DNA of 64,000 bases from NCBI GenBank assembly GCA_944392985.1, contig CALXYL010000004.1, positions 47,987 to 111,986 on the forward strand, in the 5' to 3' direction. Positions 8,488-14,901 of this stretch are shown piece by piece; position 1 is the stretch's first letter, and every line of letters begins with the position of its first letter. The position numbers were made by a program, and so were the translations under genes. Origin of the DNA: an uncultured Spirochaetaceae bacterium (GTDB taxonomy: Bacteria > Spirochaetota > Spirochaetia > Sphaerochaetales > Sphaerochaetaceae). Under the pieces are notes generated by a model. That model was not told where the DNA came from and did not search any database. It saw only the letters and a program-made list of their open reading frames with translations.

Positions 8488-9700
8488 TCAGGCCCATTAT
8501 TTTTGCTGTGGTTGATTGTCCATTATATGCCAGAATACTGGAAGCAGCCATGAAGTCGTCAAGCCTGGATGGATCGTAAACAGAAAGATAATAGTAGTTG
8601 TCGTCGACCCTACTGAAAGCCAGTATCTTTTGGACTAGAAACGGTGTGGATCCTGGGCATAGCTCTCTGAAAGTGGATGTTATCTCCTTGCCATCCTCAT
8701 CAACACCTTTTATCTGAATTCGCCATGTGCCGTTTGCTTTTTCACCTTCGGGATACAGGATTGTGTTCCCCCTATAATCGACTCCTCGAAAATTCAGGGT
8801 TATATCCTTTCTTTGTGACTCGTCCATTGGGTCGAGCCCGAAGAATTCCACCGCCCCACGGATGAACTTGTTATCATTCATATCGAATACGGTTCCTGCC
8901 GGATTCCCTTTTTCCAGCAAAGATTTCTTTGAAAGATCAAGAATATTCCTTGAGCCGCCCGTCATCGCCCGCGATTCAATCCAGAATGTTTGCAGATTGT
9001 TTAAGGGGAGACTGATATTAGGACTTGTTATCTTAACCATATTTGGTCGACTTGCCCTCTGATTGCCGACAGGATTGATGGCAGGTACATCTTTACCGAA
9101 GAGTTTAGGAGTTGATGTACCCTCGTTTTTGCGTCTCAATACGATATCAAGCTCTCTGGAAACATAATTCTTGTTGAGAAGATCATCTATCTGCTCTTGA
9201 TCGTTGATTGAAAGACAAGAAGCCCCCAGTGAATTCAGTTGCCTGATATAATCAGTAAAGGCCTTGTCGAGATTGGAGACATCTATGTTCTGCTTGTCAC
9301 CTTCTATCAATACGGAACTTTCGATGTTTGTCCAAAGCCCTCCTCCTGTAAGGTTGTTGGATCCGATTATGAAAACAATCCTGTCATTTCCCTTTAGACG
9401 ATACAATTTAGGATGGAAAGTCTGACGACCCTCTAAATGTACTACATGCAATGTATCAGTTGAATTGAAAAGGTTGGTCAACGCTTCATAGGATGTCCCA
9501 TTAAGATCGACCCCAACATAGGCATTGATTACACCATGATTCGACCTGAAATCGTCAAGAACTTGCTTGAGATGCAGAACTCCACTGTTTTTCGCGAATG
9601 CAACAATGAAATCGAACGTATTGAAATCACCAGATTCCAATAACCCAATAAGCTTATCCCCTATATTCTTATTTCCAAAAGGCTGGTTTATTAGTTCCAT
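8474..9700 (-). CDS. PLD-family type II restriction endonuclease (NgoFVII/BfiI-like)
   Basis: The 408-residue protein has an N-terminal phospholipase-D-like nuclease half with HPKLYRL and IIGSNNLTGGGL (the H-x-K...S/N-N core) at about residues 95-125. The C-terminal half (from about residue 230, NISLPLNNLQTFWIESRAMTGGSRN...) resembles the B3-like DNA-recognition domain of NgoFVII and BfiI. Enzymes of this type cut DNA without a metal ion through a covalent His intermediate. It is transcribed towards the two methylases and ends inside the second one. The XRE gene lies 52 bases upstream and probably shares its promoter. No strong ribosome site precedes the ATG, which may keep nuclease synthesis low. 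Confidence 0.8.
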   Translation of the reverse strand: MELINQPFGNKNIGDKLIGLLESGDFNTFDFIVAFAKNSGVLHLKQVLDDFRSNHGVINAYVGVDLNGTSYEALTNLFNSTDTLHVVHLEGRQTFHPKLYRLKGNDRIVFIIGSNNLTGGGLWTNIESSVLIEGDKQNIDVSNLDKAFTDYIRQLNSLGASCLSINDQEQIDDLLNKNYVSRELDIVLRRKNEGTSTPKLFGKDVPAINPVGNQRASRPNMVKITSPNISLPLNNLQTFWIESRAMTGGSRNILDLSKKSLLEKGNPAGTVFDMNDNKFIRGAVEFFGLDPMDESQRKDITLNFRGVDYRGNTILYPEGEKANGTWRIQIKGVDEDGKEITSTFRELCPGSTPFLVQKILAFSRVDDNYYYLSVYDPSRLDDFMAASSILAYNGQSTTAKIMGLIKND

Positions 9701-9752
9701 ACATCTGCCACCGGCTATTTCTATAGTACAAGAGCGTATGGATATTGTAAAT

Positions 9753-9953
9753 TCAGCTTTTCAGCTCCATGATGTCCCCGATATCGCAGCCCAGAACACG
9801 GCAGATCCTCTCTAGGATTTCCGTCGTAACGGTCTCGCCCTTTGTCAGCTTCGCAATGGTCGCCGAACTCAGGCCGGCCTTTTCTTCCAGATCCTTCTTC
9901 TTCATGTCTTTTTCCATGAGAAGCATCCAGAGCTTCTTGTAGTCGAAAGGCAT
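9753..9953 (-). CDS. XRE-type helix-turn-helix regulator (controller-like)
   Basis: The 66-residue protein is a single HTH_XRE domain (MKKKDLEEKAGLSSATIAKLTKGETVTTEILERICRVLGCDIGDIM), the size of restriction-modification controller proteins and YozG-like repressors. AAGGAG lies seven bases before the second of two tandem ATGs, so I use that one; the first adds one Met. It is first in the leftward unit with the restriction nuclease, so it probably sets the timing or level of nuclease expression. Confidence 0.8.
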   Translation of the reverse strand: MPFDYKKLWMLLMEKDMKKKDLEEKAGLSSATIAKLTKGETVTTEILERICRVLGCDIGDIMELKS

Positions 9954-9971
9954 CATATCACTCCTTATTGA

Positions 9972-10000
9972 ATATTACCCTATATGTATATCAGTCGCAA
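9972..10000 (-). promoter_or_regulatory. Promoter of the XRE-nuclease unit
   Basis: On the minus strand TTGCGA (9995-10000) and TAATAT (9972-9977) are 17 bases apart. The spacer holds TATA-TG-TATA (9981-9990), a small dyad that an XRE dimer could bind. Confidence 0.6.
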
Positions 10001-10026
10001 TGAAGGTCTCTGAAAATAAATGAAAA

Positions 10027-10072
10027 CTTTGCGTAAATAAAGTTTGACTTTGCGAACGTAAAGATTTATTAT
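10027..10072 (+). promoter_or_regulatory. Strong promoter with two operator-like repeats
   Basis: TTGACT (10044-10049) and TATTAT (10067-10072) are 17 bases apart. Two 16-bp near-palindromic units begin CTTTGCG and end AAAG, at 10027-10042 and 10048-10063. They are 21 bp apart, two helical turns, so two repressor dimers could bind the same face of the promoter. Confidence 0.65.
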
Positions 10073-10082
10073 GCTGTTGAGG

Positions 10083-10247
10083 ATGGATTTGATCCTCTAT
10101 CCCAGGCCGGCTGGAGAAAAGCGTGCTGGGCAGGAGATTCGGAAAAGCCTCCTGCCGCACAACCTGGATGCTTCCGAAAGGAAGAGTCTTATCGACCGGA
10201 TCCCATCGGGACCCGTGCAGAGCTCTCACAGGAGGCTGGATGCCTAA
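10083..10247 (+). CDS. Small protein upstream of the DIP1984 operon, unknown function
   Basis: This is a 54-codon frame (MDLILYPRPAGEKRAGQEIR...HRRLDA, with basic and helical segments) starting 11 bases after the -10 box. GAGG abuts the ATG, so initiation may instead use ATG 10071 (four codons earlier), giving a near-leaderless message. It overlaps the next gene by eight bases, as in a coupled operon. Several inverted repeats lie inside it (10129-10156, and CTTCC-GAAA-GGAAG at 10171-10184), so a structured non-coding leader is the alternative. Confidence 0.4.
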   Translation: MDLILYPRPAGEKRAGQEIRKSLLPHNLDASERKSLIDRIPSGPVQSSHRRLDA

Positions 10248-10491
10248 CGGAATGGAAATGGTCAGGAATGAGAAGCTGATAAGGGAGGAAGCCCTTTGGA
10301 TTGCCGACAAGCTGGATTGGGAGGTCCGGCAGGGGACGATGACCCAGGATGAAGCCGCGGTCATCATAAATGCCGTCGAGCCGCCCCTCTTCAGGGTGAT
10401 AGCCAGATGGCAGAAGAACGTGATCTCCGACATGGAAGCCGTCGGCAGGATCAGGGAGATAAGAAAGGCGATCGACGTGCTCGCAAGGTAG
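10240..10491 (+). CDS. Small helical protein in the DIP1984 operon, unknown function
   Basis: The 83-residue product starts at MPNGMEMVRNEKL, with AGGAGG four bases upstream. A longer frame from GTG 10123 adds 39 residues of unlikely composition. The protein is charged and predicted helical (EKLIREEALWIADKLDWEVRQGTMTQDEAAVIINAV), without a signal peptide or membrane segment. It is followed after 32 bases by the DIP1984-family gene, so the two are probably co-transcribed. Confidence 0.65.
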   Translation: MPNGMEMVRNEKLIREEALWIADKLDWEVRQGTMTQDEAAVIINAVEPPLFRVIARWQKNVISDMEAVGRIREIRKAIDVLAR

Positions 10492-10523
10492 GAAGCGGGT
10501 ATGGAATCAAGAAGGAGTGGCAG

Positions 10524-10979
10524 ATGAAACTTGCTGAGGCACTGCAGGAACGCGCGGATCTCAACCGGAAGATCGAACAGCTCAAGGTCCGGTTCAATGC
10601 GAATGCGCTTGTACAGGAAGGCGAACAGCCGGCTGAGGATCCGGAGCAGCTCAAGGCTGAACTGGATGAAGCGATCGACAGGCTTGAATATTACATCGAG
10701 CGCATCAACATGACGAACGCTGTCACGATGATCGATGGAAAGAGCGTGACAAGCCTCATCGCCCGCAGGGATGCGCTCTCGCTCAAGATCGAGGCATACA
10801 GGGAGATCGTCAGGGCTGCGAGCCAGACGACCACCAGAATGAGAGTCTCTGAGATCAGGATCAGGCCATCGATTCCTGTCCGCGAGTGGCAGAAGCAGAT
10901 AGACCATCTGTCAAGGGTCCTTCGTGTGATAGACAACACCCTCCAGGAGAACAACTGGAAGACAGAGCTTATCATGTGA
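10524..10979 (+). CDS. DIP1984 family protein
   Basis: Starting at ATG 10524 with AAGGAG upstream, the 151-residue product MKLAEALQERADLNRKIEQL... matches the DIP1984 family closely along its length. Family marks are ALVQEGEQPAEDPEQL, RINMTNAVT, LIARRDAL and the C-terminal TLQENNWKTEL. The protein is almost entirely helical, consistent with a coiled-coil bundle. Members occur scattered in bacteria, often near mobile or defence genes; no biochemical function is established to my knowledge. It is the last gene of the operon driven from 10044-10072. Confidence 0.85.
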   Translation: MKLAEALQERADLNRKIEQLKVRFNANALVQEGEQPAEDPEQLKAELDEAIDRLEYYIERINMTNAVTMIDGKSVTSLIARRDALSLKIEAYREIVRAASQTTTRMRVSEIRIRPSIPVREWQKQIDHLSRVLRVIDNTLQENNWKTELIM

Positions 10980-11253
10980 TTTTTCTGAAAACGTAAGGTA
11001 GTGGGAAGCAGGGCGAGTATCGAGGTTTTTGGTATCCCTAAACCATCTCCGCACGATTCTGGGCAACACAGAAGGGCCTGTGTCTCCTTTATCGTAAAGC
11101 CCCGATCGTGCACATGAGCATCGTAACTGATAATCGTCAACACCGGATACTGACTGCAAACACGAGGGAGGGCAAGGGGAATTTCAATATTTTTCGTCCA
11201 GAAGCTGTCCGAAACCGGGACCTGGAGCGTATAGAATATAGGAGGTATCTCTT
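10980..11253. other. Intergenic stretch without a convincing gene
   Basis: No frame on either strand here has both a ribosome site and protein-like composition. Its right end supplies AGGAGG (11240-11245) for the next gene. The sequence TAGAAT at 11232-11237 could be a -10 box, but no good -35 accompanies it. Confidence 0.5.
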
Positions 11254-11610
11254 ATGTCAGAAAAATACGCAATCCCGGATCACATCCGCATCGTCAAAGC
11301 GGTATGTGTCGAATTCGGCAACAACGACAACACATGGGTATGGTGCTATCTGGACGTGAAGGAGGCGCTCGCCAAGGCAAAGGAGCTTCTGATGAAGCTG
11401 GAGCCTGACGAGCGTCTTGTCGTCGGCACAGCCTACTGCGGTCAGTTCAGGAAGTCAGGCAAACTCTTCGAGCTCGTTCCTTCGGAGGACGATTTCGAGA
11501 TCGGTGGAGTGAGGTACGGCGATTACAAGGAGGAACTTCTGAGGATTGAACCTGCAGACTTCTCCTGCTGGCCTGACGGTACGCCGGAACACATCTTCGG
11601 AGACATCTGA
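11254..11610 (+). CDS. Hypothetical cytoplasmic protein
   Basis: The 118-residue protein starts at MSEKYAIPDHIRIVKAVCVEF with AGGAGG eight bases upstream. It has no signal peptide and contains an acidic helix (DVKEALAKAKELLMKLEPDE) and a conserved-looking tail (WPDGTPEHIFGDI). I do not recognise the family. A decayed second copy of its 3' end lies at 11878-11946, so this locus has undergone a partial duplication. Confidence 0.6.
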   Translation: MSEKYAIPDHIRIVKAVCVEFGNNDNTWVWCYLDVKEALAKAKELLMKLEPDERLVVGTAYCGQFRKSGKLFELVPSEDDFEIGGVRYGDYKEELLRIEPADFSCWPDGTPEHIFGDI

Positions 11611-11624
11611 TGATCCTATGAAGA

Positions 11625-11653
11625 AGGCCTGTCTCCATGATGGGGACGGGCCT
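11625..11653 (+). terminator. Hairpin after the 118-residue gene
   Basis: AGGCCTGTCTCC (11625-11636) pairs with GGGGACGGGCCT (11642-11653) around ATGAT. It has no clear T-run. A diverged second copy with the same stem design follows the gene fragment, at about 11961-11991. Confidence 0.45.
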
Positions 11654-11813
11654 CCGTACGTCTGCGCCTGCCGATTGCGGAAGCCATCCGTATGCGAATC
11701 CGGTCCGCTTGTGGATGCTCCAGAACAGCGGCTGAAATGGACTCAGATCAAGGCGGCTCTCTTCCAGCTGGGGTTTCTCGATGCCCGTCTCCATCTCGGC
11801 AATGAACTCGTCC

Positions 11814-11876
11814 AAGTACGGAGATTTCAAGTCGTACTTGGAATCTCCGTACTTAAATGCCATATCACATGTGATA
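11814..11876. repeat. Long inverted repeat and a 14-bp perfect palindrome
   Basis: AAGTACGGAGATT (11814-11826) and AATCTCCGTACTT (11842-11854) form a 13-bp perfect stem. CAAGT and ACTTG in the loop can pair too. Nine bases on, TATCACATGTGATA (11863-11876) is a perfect palindrome. Both sit in decayed sequence between the duplicated gene ends, so they could mark a recombination site or an operator. Confidence 0.6.
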
Positions 11877-11877
11877 A

Positions 11878-11946
11878 GACATCGAACCTGTGAGCTTTTC
11901 TAGCTTGACTGACGGCACACCCGAACACATCTTCGGTGGCATCTGA
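11878..11946 (+). pseudogene. 3' remnant of a duplicate of the gene at 11254-11610
   Basis: The frame reads DIEPVSFSSLTDGTPEHIFGGI and a stop, against IEPADFSCWPDGTPEHIFGDI at the end of the intact gene. Similarity continues through the stop into the hairpin downstream. Only 22 codons remain; a stop codon lies in frame just upstream. The intervening 11654-11877 holds no clear gene. Confidence 0.65.
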
Positions 11947-12034
11947 TGATCTCATGGAGAAAGCCCACCTCCGGGATGGGGACAGGCCTTCGTAAGTAGA
12001 GAGGAGCTTCATGTTAGGAGGGATTCCTTAAATA

Positions 12035-12248
12035 ATAACGAGAAAGTTGTTTATGTGGGACATTCCTGTTTATCCAGTTTCCTTGAATGATAACGACAAA
12101 GTTGTCGATATACCCTCAGCTCAGGAATAACGACAAAGTTGTAGATGGCTGGAGACTCATTTACACGCTGAATAATGAGAAGAGTTGTAGATTTGAGATT
12201 CGGAAGTGGGGTAAATAGTGCGAAATCATAACGACATGAGTTGTCGAT
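12035..12248. repeat. Five-copy interspersed short repeat
   Basis: Units of 20-21 bp resemble ATAACGACAAAGTTGTCGAT and start at 12035, 12090, 12127, 12172 and 12228. The gaps between units are 35, 17, 25 and 35 bp. The best copy (12090-12109) contains the dyad CGACAA-AG-TTGTCG. The array lies directly 3' of the ATPase remnant on the minus strand. Spacing is irregular and no cas gene is present, so this is not a CRISPR array. Confidence 0.75.
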
Positions 12249-12288
12249 TAGCACTGTCATCCTTCTTTGATTCCGGCCGAGCATCAGA

Positions 12289-12485
12289 TCATATGGAAAA
12301 ACCCTGATCCACTGTTCCCTTGGTAAGGAAATCCGGTATGTATACATTCCGGATGCCGTCACGGGAGAAATCATGCCGGTCCATCGAGAGTATGTACTTG
12401 GGGAAATTATCCTTCACCGTTTCCAGTGCATGGAATTCCCTTTTCCTTGTATTCTCGTCCATCAGTGATGCAGTGACAAAGAAAA
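12289..12485 (-). pseudogene. C-terminal remnant of an AAA/DUF4143 ATPase gene
   Basis: The minus-strand frame ending at TGA 12289 reads VTASLMDENTRKREFHALE, then VKDNFPKYILSMDRHDFSRDGI and VYIPDFL. This is the classic C-terminal end of DUF4143 ATPases; compare REYRSLESIRDSYPKYLLTLD in the intact gene at 40882-42132. The ATPase domain and most of DUF4143 are missing. The fragment begins exactly at the terminator hairpin of the upstream gene, whose T-run is now read as codons. It has no start codon or ribosome site, so it is unlikely to be expressed as a functional protein. Confidence 0.75.
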
Positions 12486-12521
12486 TTGCGAAGTGAGCAA
12501 TAAAACATGCTTACTTCGCAA
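12486..12521 (-). terminator. Intrinsic terminator of the c-di-AMP receptor gene
   Basis: TTGCGAAGTAAGCA and TGCTCACTTCGCAA (minus strand) form a 14-bp stem with one mismatch and an 8-base loop, followed on that strand by TTTTCTTT. It lies 41 bases after the receptor stop codon. Confidence 0.75.
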
Positions 12522-12562
12522 AATTCCTTACAAGTATCCTTGTTTGCGTTCTCCTGGGATTC

Positions 12563-12892
12563 TCAGAACTTCTGTGCCTTGTCTATATCGAGCACGAATA
12601 CGACACAGCCGCCTGCAGGCACTTCCACCATGTTCGCTCCTGCGGGGTTGAACATCCTCATATCCGCGCCTGAGACAGGGCTGAGCTGCATCCTGTGGCC
12701 GGCATGCTTTTTGAGGACATCGAACACGGCATCGACTTTCTCGTCATCCGTGCCGATCAGCAGCGTTGTGTTCTTCGCTTTCAGGAATCCGCCCGTCGTT
12801 GAGAGTTTCGTGACGAAGAAACCGCTCCTGTTGAGTTCCTGTACGGTATCTGTCTCGTCAGCAGTCTGTATGATCGCAAGAATGAGTTTCAT
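12563..12892 (-). CDS. darA: Cyclic di-AMP receptor (DarA/PstA, PII-like)
   Basis: Starting at ATG 12892 with AAAGGAG upstream, the 109-residue product MKLILAIIQTADETDTVQELNRSGFFVTKLSTTGGFLKAKNTTLLIG is a typical DarA/PstA protein. The family forms PII-like trimers that bind c-di-AMP; the conserved FVTKLSTTGGFL...TTLLIG stretch lines the ligand site. The length matches the family. It acts in the cytoplasm as a sensor of c-di-AMP, probably in envelope or osmotic control. It stands alone, divergent from the next gene. The 12-codon extension upstream is dropped because it would skip the ribosome site. Confidence 0.9.
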   Translation of the reverse strand: MKLILAIIQTADETDTVQELNRSGFFVTKLSTTGGFLKAKNTTLLIGTDDEKVDAVFDVLKKHAGHRMQLSPVSGADMRMFNPAGANMVEVPAGGCVVFVLDIDKAQKF

Positions 12893-13032
12893 TGGCGTCT
12901 CCTTTTCATATGATGATACCACGCGCAATCAGGGGAAAGCAATATTTGGCGTGTTTTGGCTGCAGTATGCTATCTCTCCCGCTTTTCCATCCCTCGTGCG
13001 ACGATTCTTCCATGGAAAGGAAAACCATTGCA

Positions 13033-13443
13033 ATGAGACTGTCCGCGGCCATCGTTATCTCAGCATTCCTCGTCACGCTGCTGACGCTCTTCTTCATAAG
13101 GCTCTCGGAAGCAGGAAGCGGCATCATTGAGGATATCTGGGATATGGCTATCGTCCTTGATGGCACGGAATGGGATACGGATAGGGAAGGGCGGAAGGTC
13201 TTTTCAGGAATCTTCGGAAGGGAGCTGGATGGGACGATGCATATTGAACGTACCGGTGACAGCACGATTCTCATCTCATTCCCATCAGCCGCTGCTTCAG
13301 CATTTCCCGGCGATGGCTGCTTCTCAGCCTCCTTGGGAGGTGTTCGCTTCTCCATCAGCGCAAGCCGTGACCACAGCGGCGCGGCGACAGCCCTCTACAT
13401 CATCTCAGGTGATGATGTCATCACATTCTTCCCTTCTGTGTAA
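13033..13443 (+). CDS. Single-pass membrane protein, unknown function
   Basis: From ATG 13033 the 136-residue product has one N-terminal transmembrane helix (MRLSAAIVISAFLVTLLTLFFI) followed by a beta-rich periplasmic domain (DGTEWDTDREGRKVFSGIFG...FSISASRD). AAGGA lies 11 bases upstream. ATG 13012 is another possible start but has no ribosome site. The gene is divergent from darA and precedes a MATE exporter on the same strand. The periplasmic part lacks a motif I can assign. Confidence 0.5.
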   Translation: MRLSAAIVISAFLVTLLTLFFIRLSEAGSGIIEDIWDMAIVLDGTEWDTDREGRKVFSGIFGRELDGTMHIERTGDSTILISFPSAAASAFPGDGCFSASLGGVRFSISASRDHSGAATALYIISGDDVITFFPSV

Positions 13444-13445
13444 GG

Positions 13446-13474
13446 TTGTTGCCCCTCCCGTTTCTGAGTAAACT
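13446..13474 (+). promoter_or_regulatory. Promoter of the first MATE gene, probably leaderless
   Basis: TTGTTG (13446-13451) and TAAACT (13469-13474) are 17 bases apart. Only eight bases (ACCTTCCT) separate the -10 box from the ATG, and they do not resemble a ribosome site, so transcription should start at or next to the start codon. Confidence 0.6.
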
Positions 13475-13482
13475 ACCTTCCT

Positions 13483-14844
13483 ATGAAGGTGCATCAGGCG
13501 GATTTCTCCAGAGGCAAGGTCTCATCCCTCATCATGAGGGTCTCCATGCCGCTTATCGTGGCGGAACTCGTGAACCTTCTGTACAACATGGTGGACAGGA
13601 TCTATATCGGTCACCTCGCCGACAACGGATCCGTGGCCCTGACAGGTCTTGGCCTGTGCTTTCCCGTGATCTCCCTGATAAGCGCATTCGCGAAGCTCTT
13701 CGGCCCCAATGGCGGTGCACCGCTGTGCGCGATGGAGCGGGGAAGGGGAAACATGCGGGAGGCTTCGCTGATAATGGGAAATTCCTTCGCCCTCTCCGTC
13801 ATTACAGGATTCATCCTCATGCTTGCGGTGCTGGTATTCAATCGCCCGATACTCTACGCATTCGGTGCAAGCGATACGACCTATCCATATGCCAGGGATT
13901 ACCTTCTGATCTATGCCATTGGCACCATACCGGTGCTTGTTACCCTCAGCATGAACGCATTCATAAACAGTCAGGGCTTTGCGACTGTCGGAATGGTTAC
14001 CGTGCTGATCGGGGCAGTGCTGAATATAGCGCTCGATCCCATTCTGATCTTCGTCCTCGGCCTTGGCGTCAAGGGTGCCGCGATCGCGACTGTGTTCAGC
14101 CAGACGGTGTCATGCGTGTTTGCTATCGGCTTTCTGTGCAGCAGGAATGTCCCGCTCCGTCTCCGCTTTCCAGACATGCGCCTTGGCCGCAGGCGCACAT
14201 GGAAGATCATAGCCCTCGGTACCAGCGGATTCACTATGGGGGCGACGAATTCCATCGTGCAGCTTGTATGCAACAAGTGTGCCTTCATCTGGGGCGGTGA
14301 CCTCTATGTAGGAGTGATGACGATCCTCAACTCAGTCAGGGAGATATACAGCACTGTCATGAATGGCATCGGCAGTGGTGCAAGCCCTGTGATGAGCTTC
14401 AATTATGGGGCGAGGAATGGCCAGAGAACGATAAAGGCAAGCAATTTCACCCTTGTGTGCACTTTCACGTACGCGATGATCGCCTGGATCATCATCATCC
14501 TCTTTCCACATGCGATGGCAATGCTCTTCACGCAGGATGCCGCGATGATAGAGGCTTCCGCTTCCGCCTTGAGGATCTATTTCTTCGGATTCTTCTTCAT
14601 GGCATTCCAGACAGCCGGACAGCAGACATTTGTCGCTCTCGGCAAGGCAAGGCAGGCTGTGTTCTTCTCCCTTTTCAGGAAGGTGATCATAGTGGTTCCG
14701 CTGACAATCGCCCTGCCATATGCCTTCGGTATAAATGGTGTCATGCTTGCCGAGCCGATCAGCAATGTCATAGGAGGTCTTGCCGCCTATCTTTCAATGA
14801 GGCATATGGTGATGCCCGAGCTTCGGGCCATGGAGAAAAGCTGA
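13483..14844 (+). CDS. MATE family efflux transporter
   Basis: The 453-residue integral membrane protein has about twelve hydrophobic helices in two related halves. It shows MATE signatures: MPLIVAELVNLLYNMVDRIYIGHL near the N-terminus, then GAVLNIALDPILIFVLGLGVKGAAIATVFSQ near residues 175-205. MATE proteins export cationic drugs or metabolites in exchange for Na+ or H+. The length is normal. No ribosome site precedes the ATG, and a -10 box sits eight bases upstream. A second, diverged MATE gene lies at 39012-40388. The substrate cannot be told from sequence. Confidence 0.9.
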   Translation: MKVHQADFSRGKVSSLIMRVSMPLIVAELVNLLYNMVDRIYIGHLADNGSVALTGLGLCFPVISLISAFAKLFGPNGGAPLCAMERGRGNMREASLIMGNSFALSVITGFILMLAVLVFNRPILYAFGASDTTYPYARDYLLIYAIGTIPVLVTLSMNAFINSQGFATVGMVTVLIGAVLNIALDPILIFVLGLGVKGAAIATVFSQTVSCVFAIGFLCSRNVPLRLRFPDMRLGRRRTWKIIALGTSGFTMGATNSIVQLVCNKCAFIWGGDLYVGVMTILNSVREIYSTVMNGIGSGASPVMSFNYGARNGQRTIKASNFTLVCTFTYAMIAWIIIILFPHAMAMLFTQDAAMIEASASALRIYFFGFFFMAFQTAGQQTFVALGKARQAVFFSLFRKVIIVVPLTIALPYAFGINGVMLAEPISNVIGGLAAYLSMRHMVMPELRAMEKS

Positions 14845-14864
14845 GGTACTCTGCTGTAAAGGAG

Positions 14865-14891
14865 ATGCAGGCCCTCCGCCGGGGCCTGCAT
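14865..14891. terminator. Bidirectional terminator
   Basis: ATGCAGGCCC (14865-14874) pairs with GGGCCTGCAT (14882-14891) around a seven-base loop, between the convergent MATE and phosphohexomutase genes. Confidence 0.65.
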
Positions 14892-14901
14892 TGGCGTTTC
14901 C

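Noticed and set aside
10079..10239. Riboswitch or structured non-coding leader
   Set aside because: Several hairpins are present, including a GAAA tetraloop, but I cannot match a known riboswitch class and a small coding frame runs through the region.
9975..10907. 310-residue frame on the minus strand
   Set aside because: It lies opposite the DIP1984 operon, whose protein matches a known family, and its composition (Ser, Leu and Arg stretches) is that of an antisense shadow.
11447..11863. 138-residue frame on the minus strand, starting MAFKYGDSKYDLKSPYLDE
   Set aside because: The start looks protein-like, but the repeat in it comes from the 13-bp inverted repeat, no ribosome site precedes it, and the rest is antisense to the 118-residue gene.
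12035..12248. CRISPR array
   Set aside because: Units are only 20-21 bp with variable sequence, gaps range from 17 to 35 bp, and no cas gene is in the window.
12051..12374. 107-residue frame on the minus strand
   Set aside because: It crosses the repeat array and is out of frame with the ATPase remnant, which explains the protein-like sequence on that strand.
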